Origin: an uncultured Desulfovibrio sp.
GTDB taxonomy: Bacteria; Desulfobacterota; Desulfovibrionia; Desulfovibrionales; Desulfovibrionaceae
Direction: 5' to 3'
NCBI RefSeq assembly: GCF_910584445.1
Contig: NZ_CAJUBO010000030.1
Coordinates: 1 to 19,662, forward strand
DNA length: 19,662 nucleotides
Both the position numbers and the translations under genes were made by a program. This document shows positions 15,528 through 19,662 of the stretch, one piece after another. How positions within the stretch are numbered: the stretch's first letter is position 1; the number at the start of each line of letters is the position of its first letter. The notes beneath the pieces are model-generated. The model worked only from the letters and a program-made list of their open reading frames with translations, did not search any database and was not told the origin of the DNA.

Positions 15528-17591
15528 ATGCCAAGTCCTTTGGAAACCCAACGCACATACGCGCTCGTCGGCACCGGCGGCTGCGGCAAAACATCCCTGG
15601 CCGAAATGCTCCTTTTCAATGCCGGCGCCATCACGCGCATGGGGGCCATCGAGGACGGCAGCACCAGCCTTGACTACGAGCCGGAAGAAGTGCGGCGCCG
15701 CGGCTCCATCCAGCCCGCAGTGGCGACCTTTCTCTGGAACAAGAACCGCCACTTCCTCGTGGACGTGCCCGGTGACGGCAACTTCACCGGCGACATGGAA
15801 TGCCTGCTCAAGGGCGTGGACAGCGTGCTCTTCGTTCTGGATGCCGTGGACGGCGTGCGCCCGCTGACCAAAAAATTCTGGAGCCTCGTGCGCGCGGAAA
15901 ACCTGCCGGCCGTCGCCGTCATCAACAAGCTCGACCGCGACCGCGCGGACTTCCACATGGCCTTTGACGGCCTGGCCGCGCTTGGCATCAAACCCGTGGC
16001 GCTCCAGCTCCCCATCATGGAGGGCGACGTTTTCGCCGGCGTGGCGGATGTGCTTTCCGGCAAGGCCTGGCGCTTCGGCCAGGACGGCGCTCTCGAAGAG
16101 ACGGACGTCCCCGGGGCGCTCGCCGATGACATGGCCCTGCTCCGCGATGTCACGGTGGAAAACATCGCCGAGAGCGATGAAGTCCTCATGGAAAAATATC
16201 TTGAAGAAGGCAGCCTCTCCCTCGAGGACCTTCAGGCCGGGCTGCGCCTGGGCGTCCGCAACGGCGAACTGGTGCCCGTGCTGACCTGCTCCGCCCTGGA
16301 AAACAAGGGCGGCAAGGGCATTCTGGACGCGGTGGAGGCGCTTCTGCCATCGCCCCTCGACCGGCCGCCCTTTGTCGGTCAGGACGGCGCCGAACGCGCT
16401 GCCGACCCCGAGGCTCCCCTGGCCTGCTTCGTCTTCAAGACCCTGGCCGATCCCTTCGCGGGCCAGCTCTCCCTGCTGCGCGTCCTCTCCGGCACCATCA
16501 ACGGTGATGCCACGCTCAAAAACATGCGCAGCGACGAGACGGAACGCCTCGGCAACCTGCTGTATCTCGTGGGCAAAAACCAGACGCCCTGCAAGGAACC
16601 GGCGGGTCCCGGCGCCATCGTGGCCGTAGCCAAACTCAAAAACACCCGCACCGGCGACACGCTCTGCGACGAAAAAGCGCCCTTTGCCCTGGCCGTGCCC
16701 GAACTGCCGCCGCAGCTCATCACCTATGCCCTCGCCCCCAGGGAAAAAGGCGAGGAAGACAAAGTCTATGCGGCCATGCAGCGCCTCCTTGACGAGGACA
16801 TCACCCTCAAGCTCGGGCGTGACGAGGAAACCGGCGATATCCTTCTCTCCGGCATGGGCCAGCTCCATATCGAGCTTTCCGTGGAAAAGGCCAAACGCCG
16901 TTTCAAGACCGACATTGTGCTCAAGACGCCCAAGGTGCCCTACCGCGAGACCGTGCGCGGCAAGTGCCAGGTGCAGGGACGCCACAAGAAGCAGTCCGGC
17001 GGCCGTGGTCAGTTCGGCGACTGCTGGATCGAAATGGAAGGCATGCCGCGCGGCTCGGGCTATGTTTTTGAAGATGCCATCGTGGGCGGCGTCATTCCCC
17101 GCCAGTATATCCCGGCCATCGACAAGGGCATCCAGGAGGCCGCCAGCCGGGGATTCCTCGCGGGCTGCCAGGTGGTGGACTTCCGCGTCAAGGTGTACGA
17201 CGGCAGCTACCACACGGTGGACTCTTCGGAAATGGCCTTCAAGGTGGCGGGTTCCCTGGCTTTCAAGAAGGCCATGGAAACGCTCAGGCCCGTGCTGCTG
17301 GAACCCATCGTCCTGCTTACGGTATCCATCCCCGATGAGAGCATGGGCGATGTCATCGGCGACCTTTCCTCGCGGCGCGGCAAGGTGCTGGGTTCCGACT
17401 CGCAGGGCGGCCTTACGGAAATCAAGGCCCATGTGCCCATGAGCGAAGTGCTCCGCTATGCGCCGGACCTGCGCTCCATGACGGGCGGCCAGGGCTTCTT
17501 CACCATGGAATTCGACCATTACGAGGAAGCGCCCCAGCCGGTGGCCGAAAAGGTCATTGCCGAGCATGAGGCCGCGCGCGCCGCGGAATGA
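15528..17591 (+). CDS. EF-G-like translational GTPase (second-type elongation factor G)
   Basis: GTPase of 687 residues with the full elongation factor G domain order. The P-loop is G15-TGGCGKT22, switch I RRRGSI ends near 61, and NKLD is at 133-136. Domain IV has HKKQSGGRGQFGD at 486-498 and GGVIPRQYIPAIDKGIQEA from 520. Canonical EF-G has GHVDHGKT in the P-loop and DTPGH in switch II. Here switch II reads DVPGDGNF (79-86), so the catalytic histidine is replaced by Asp83. This places it with the EF-G-like (fusA2/EF-G2) paralogues rather than the main translocase, which should be elsewhere in the genome. The ATG has AGAGGGAG 6 bases upstream; the frame is open from 15357 but that part is not EF-G-like. 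It is monocistronic and ends at a strong terminator shared with dnaA. Confidence 0.92.
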   Translation: MPSPLETQRTYALVGTGGCGKTSLAEMLLFNAGAITRMGAIEDGSTSLDYEPEEVRRRGSIQPAVATFLWNKNRHFLVDVPGDGNFTGDMECLLKGVDSVLFVLDAVDGVRPLTKKFWSLVRAENLPAVAVINKLDRDRADFHMAFDGLAALGIKPVALQLPIMEGDVFAGVADVLSGKAWRFGQDGALEETDVPGALADDMALLRDVTVENIAESDEVLMEKYLEEGSLSLEDLQAGLRLGVRNGELVPVLTCSALENKGGKGILDAVEALLPSPLDRPPFVGQDGAERAADPEAPLACFVFKTLADPFAGQLSLLRVLSGTINGDATLKNMRSDETERLGNLLYLVGKNQTPCKEPAGPGAIVAVAKLKNTRTGDTLCDEKAPFALAVPELPPQLITYALAPREKGEEDKVYAAMQRLLDEDITLKLGRDEETGDILLSGMGQLHIELSVEKAKRRFKTDIVLKTPKVPYRETVRGKCQVQGRHKKQSGGRGQFGDCWIEMEGMPRGSGYVFEDAIVGGVIPRQYIPAIDKGIQEAASRGFLAGCQVVDFRVKVYDGSYHTVDSSEMAFKVAGSLAFKKAMETLRPVLLEPIVLLTVSIPDESMGDVIGDLSSRRGKVLGSDSQGGLTEIKAHVPMSEVLRYAPDLRSMTGGQGFFTMEFDHYEEAPQPVAEKVIAEHEAARAAE

Positions 17592-17614
17592 GCCGCCGCT
17601 CTCCCCAGCTCATG

Positions 17615-17646
17615 AAAAAGGGGCGCCCCGGGGCGCCCCTTTTTTT
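17615..17646. terminator. Bidirectional intrinsic terminator between EF-G-like gene and dnaA
   Basis: A perfect palindrome with arms AGGGGCGCCCC and GGGGCGCCCCT, flanked by five A on the left and seven T on the right. It lies 24 bases after the EF-G-like stop and 61 bases after the dnaA stop, so it can end both convergent transcripts. Confidence 0.92.
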
Positions 17647-17706
17647 GCGCGGATTTCGCGTTTCCCGGGATCTCGGGATGTTATGGAGGGGGCAGGCCCT
17701 GCGCCG

Positions 17707-19143
17707 CTATGCCTGCGGGGGGACGCCGCAACCGGCGCTCCGCTCGATGAGGCTGACGGCGCGGGCGATCTGCCGGCCCAGTCGCGTTTCCCTGGCAAGC
17801 TCGCGCTCCACGGCGGTAATGCTCCGCAATACAGTGGAATGACGGCGATTGAAGGCGCTCCCGATGTCCTCCAGGGAAAGTTCGGTGTGCTTGCGCGCAA
17901 GATAAAATACCGTGTTGCGCCCCTGGACGCACTCCTGACGGCGGGAACGGGAACGCAGCTGCGTCTCGCTGAGTCCGTAGCTTTCGCAGACAAGGCGGAT
18001 GATGGACTCCATATCCAGGCCCTGCTCGATGCCCGCGTACTGCCCCACCACTTCCATCGCCAGATCCACATTCAGGCCGCAATTGAGCAGACGCGCCTTG
18101 AAAATCAGACTGTTCAGGCAGGATTCCAGCTGGCGGACATCGCCATGCAGCCGCGAGGCGAGCAGATCCCGGACCGCGTCCGGCAGCATGACCTGAAAAC
18201 TTCTGGCCTTGTGCGTGAGGATGCGGCCGCGCATTTCCCTGTCCGGGCGCCCGATGCTCGTGAGAATGCCGGAACAGAAATGGGACACGAGCTGAGGGTC
18301 CATGTCCCGGAGTTCGCGCGGGGCAAAGGAAGAGGTCAGGATGACGCGGCCGCCGCGGTCCTGAAGGCCCTTGATCACCGCAAGCGCCAGTTCCTGCATG
18401 GCCTTCTTGCGCTGGAAAAAATGCACATCCTCCAGCAGCAGGACGTCCAGATCCCGCAAGCGGCTCTTGAAGCCCTCCAGGTCCTGGCTTTTCAGCGACT
18501 GGACAAAACGGGAGGCAAATTCCTCCGCGGTCAGGTACGCTATCCGCAGATTGGCGCCTTCGCCGCTGATGGCCTGCCCTGCGGACTGGGTGAGATGCGT
18601 CTTGCCCAGTCCGGAAGCGCCGGCGACAAAAAGCGTGCGGACCTGGCCGCCCTGCCGGCAGATATCCCGCGCGGCGGCCACGGCCATGCTGTTGCTCGGC
18701 CCGATAATGAAATCCTCAAAGCTGTGGCGCCAGCCGACTATCGGAAAACGGGCTGGCTCCGTCAGCGGCCGCGGCACCTGCGGCAGAGGGATTTGCGTGA
18801 CGGCTTCCGCGCGCGCACGGCGCCCCAGATCGGGCACAACGCCAGCCACAAGCGCGCCAGCGCTGGCACATCCCGATGCGGCGCCACGCCCATGGACGCC
18901 GTCCGCCACATCCAGCCGCACCCTGACGGCCTCCGGCGGCACGGCAAGCACAGGTGCCGCCGCCTCCCGAAGCTTCGCCAGCAAATGCCGCTCGAGCCAT
19001 TCCGCCATATAGGCGCTGGGCACGGTCAGTCGCAGTTCCGCGCCTTCGACCGAGGCGCGCAACGGTGCGATCCAGACCTTGAAAATGCCGGGATCCAGCA
19101 TTTTCTTGAGATTTGCAGAAATATCCGCCCATTTGCCTTGCAT
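17707..19143 (-). CDS. dnaA: Chromosomal replication initiator DnaA, divergent form
   Basis: AAA+ initiator protein of 478 residues with all DnaA domains. Domain I is at 1-60 (WADISANLKKMLDPGIFKVW), a Pro/Ala-rich linker at about 65-135, Walker A G175-ASGLGKT182, Walker B LLLED with Glu238-Asp239, sensor II Arg337 (GDVRQLE), and a DNA-binding domain IV from about 375. Several normally conserved residues differ. Direct alignment with E. coli puts Gln284 at box VII Arg281 and His288 at the arginine finger Arg285. The signature GGRDHTTVL reads NRRHSTVL, one residue shorter. The start at 19143 is where DnaA similarity begins; no clear ribosome site precedes it, and the frame is open to 19242. dnaN is not next to it, so this may be a second dnaA or a relocated one. 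Confidence 0.88.
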   Translation of the reverse strand: MQGKWADISANLKKMLDPGIFKVWIAPLRASVEGAELRLTVPSAYMAEWLERHLLAKLREAAAPVLAVPPEAVRVRLDVADGVHGRGAASGCASAGALVAGVVPDLGRRARAEAVTQIPLPQVPRPLTEPARFPIVGWRHSFEDFIIGPSNSMAVAAARDICRQGGQVRTLFVAGASGLGKTHLTQSAGQAISGEGANLRIAYLTAEEFASRFVQSLKSQDLEGFKSRLRDLDVLLLEDVHFFQRKKAMQELALAVIKGLQDRGGRVILTSSFAPRELRDMDPQLVSHFCSGILTSIGRPDREMRGRILTHKARSFQVMLPDAVRDLLASRLHGDVRQLESCLNSLIFKARLLNCGLNVDLAMEVVGQYAGIEQGLDMESIIRLVCESYGLSETQLRSRSRRQECVQGRNTVFYLARKHTELSLEDIGSAFNRRHSTVLRSITAVERELARETRLGRQIARAVSLIERSAGCGVPPQA

Positions 19144-19302
19144 GGGTAGGCATATAGCCCGAGGCACCGGGACAGGCAACGGAGAGCACGCCTCTGTCCC
19201 CGGCTGGAGCGCCTTTTGCTTTCCCCAAAGAATGAAAGTCATAACATTTTGGAATAAAAGATTTTTTTCATAAAACTTGGAGAAGTGGCATGCCGGAGAA
19301 AC

Positions 19303-19335
19303 GCTTGCGGGGCAACGGTTTTCCCCTTGGCAAGC
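19303..19335. repeat. Imperfect inverted repeat upstream of dnaA
   Basis: GCTTGC (19303-19308) and GCAAGC (19330-19335) pair, with GGGG/CCCC (19309-19312 and 19323-19326) inside and a TTG bulge. It lies between the dnaA leader and the AT-rich core and borders the DnaA-box-like site at 19339. Its role is unknown. Confidence 0.4.
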
Positions 19336-19338
19336 ACG

Positions 19339-19425
19339 ATATGCACAGATTTAAAAAAAATTTTTCCACAATACGATTTTTGATTATCTCCATTTTTTGT
19401 ATGATTTCTTCATTTTTTTCCTTTT
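19339..19425. other. AT-rich region with DnaA-box-like sites upstream of dnaA (possible origin or autoregulatory region)
   Basis: TTTTCCACA at 19362-19370 matches the DnaA-box consensus TTWTNCACA exactly. ATATGCACA at 19339-19347 matches it at 8 of 9 positions in the same orientation. Between them lies an A8/T5 tract (19353-19365), likely intrinsically bent. The following stretch to about 19427 is very rich in T, in sharp contrast to the GC-rich surroundings, and could be an unwinding element. Only two boxes are visible, so autoregulation of dnaA is as likely as a full origin. The whole gene-free stretch runs from 19144 to 19608. Confidence 0.45.
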
Positions 19426-19520
19426 TCAGCAATGCTCCATTCATGGCGGAAAACCGGCAAGGCTTCTGCCGCCCGGCGAGGGCACAGCCCCCAAACGGCA
19501 GGGCCGCGGCGTTTCCGCAG

Positions 19521-19558
19521 CGCAAAGGGCGACGCCTTCCCTGGCATCGCCCTTTGCG
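19521..19558. repeat. Perfect 12-bp inverted repeat near the right end
   Basis: CGCAAAGGGCGA (19521-19532) and TCGCCCTTTGCG (19547-19558) form a perfect stem. After one mismatch it continues with GCC/GGC, leaving a TTCCCT loop. No T-run follows on either strand, so a standard terminator is unlikely. It may be the end of a gene located beyond the window, or a separate structured element. Confidence 0.6.
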
Positions 19559-19608
19559 GAAAATGGCCGTATGGTTGGAACGCGGCGCGCTTCAACCAGC
19601 ACGCGCAG

Positions 19609-19662
19609 GCTAGTGTCTACTTGCAAAAGTAGACACTACAAAACCCGTAAGGGTTTTGCGGC
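19609..19662. repeat. Right copy of the 54-bp terminal inverted repeat
   Basis: Reverse complement of positions 5-58 with one mismatch. In this copy the outer hairpin is a perfect 12-bp stem (19611-19622 with 19627-19638) around GCAA. It is followed by the AAAACCC/GGGTTTT hairpin around GTAA. The window ends inside the repeat, as expected for an assembly break at a multicopy sequence. Confidence 0.85.

Noticed and set aside
15138..17567. An 809-codon open frame on the minus strand
   Set aside because: Antisense shadow of the EF-G-like gene and overlapping the start of the nitronate monooxygenase gene. The composition is unnatural (many His, Gly, Ala) and no motif is seen.
19268..19525. An 85-residue open frame on the minus strand upstream of dnaA
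   Set aside because: It crosses the AT-rich region and the DnaA-box-like sites. Its Lys/Glu/Ile-rich middle is simply the reverse reading of the T-rich tract. No domain or convincing start was seen.
19290..19613. Possible 107-residue small membrane protein on the plus strand
   Set aside because: The ATG has a fair GGAG site 7 bases upstream and one hydrophobic stretch is present. However, that stretch comes from the T-rich core, and the frame then runs through the 12-bp hairpin into the repeat border with random-looking residues. Kept out, but not fully excluded.

Overview
The window looks like one complete assembly contig from a high-GC, anaerobic, sulfate-reducer-like deltaproteobacterium. 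Desulfovibrionaceae is my best guess. This is inferred from the overall look of the proteins: a NapH-like Fe-S membrane protein with a small ferredoxin, a STAS/FapA/glycosyltransferase cluster, an alpha-2-macroglobulin/PBP1C pair, a second-type EF-G and a divergent DnaA. No rRNA, tRNA, CRISPR array or transposase gene was seen. Both ends of the window carry the same 54-bp sequence in inverted orientation (positions 5-58 and 19609-19662), so the assembly probably broke at copies of a dispersed repeat.

Layout, left to right. Nearly everything is on the minus strand. Positions 130-941 hold a two-gene Fe-S module: a 2[4Fe-4S] ferredoxin and a membrane NapH-like protein whose start overlaps it by ATGA. 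Positions 1016-9002 hold penicillin-binding protein 1C and, upstream of it in the same direction, a large secreted alpha-2-macroglobulin with a CTEQ thioester motif. Positions 9113-13852 hold a tight cluster: STAS protein, FapA/DUF342 protein, CgeB-type glycosyltransferase, GT9 glycosyltransferase. Two of its three junctions are 4-base stop/start overlaps. Positions 14116-15282 hold a nitronate monooxygenase-family flavoprotein, divergent from a plus-strand EF-G-like GTPase (15528-17591). A strong bidirectional terminator separates EF-G from the convergent dnaA gene (17707-19143). Behind dnaA lies a 465-bp gene-free stretch with an AT-rich core and DnaA-box-like sites.

How the parts may work together. 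The alpha-2-macroglobulin and PBP1C are a known pair thought to guard the periplasm and repair peptidoglycan when the envelope is breached. The STAS-FapA-GT-GT cluster looks like a regulated surface or flagellar glycosylation unit (inference). Its GT9 gene contains a run of ten G and another of eight G, which could make it phase variable. DnaA and EF-G2 are housekeeping-type proteins, but both have changes at catalytic positions.

The observations most worth following up are the poly-G tracts in the GT9 gene, the DnaA with a replaced arginine finger beside a possible origin region, and the double-hairpin repeat at both ends.
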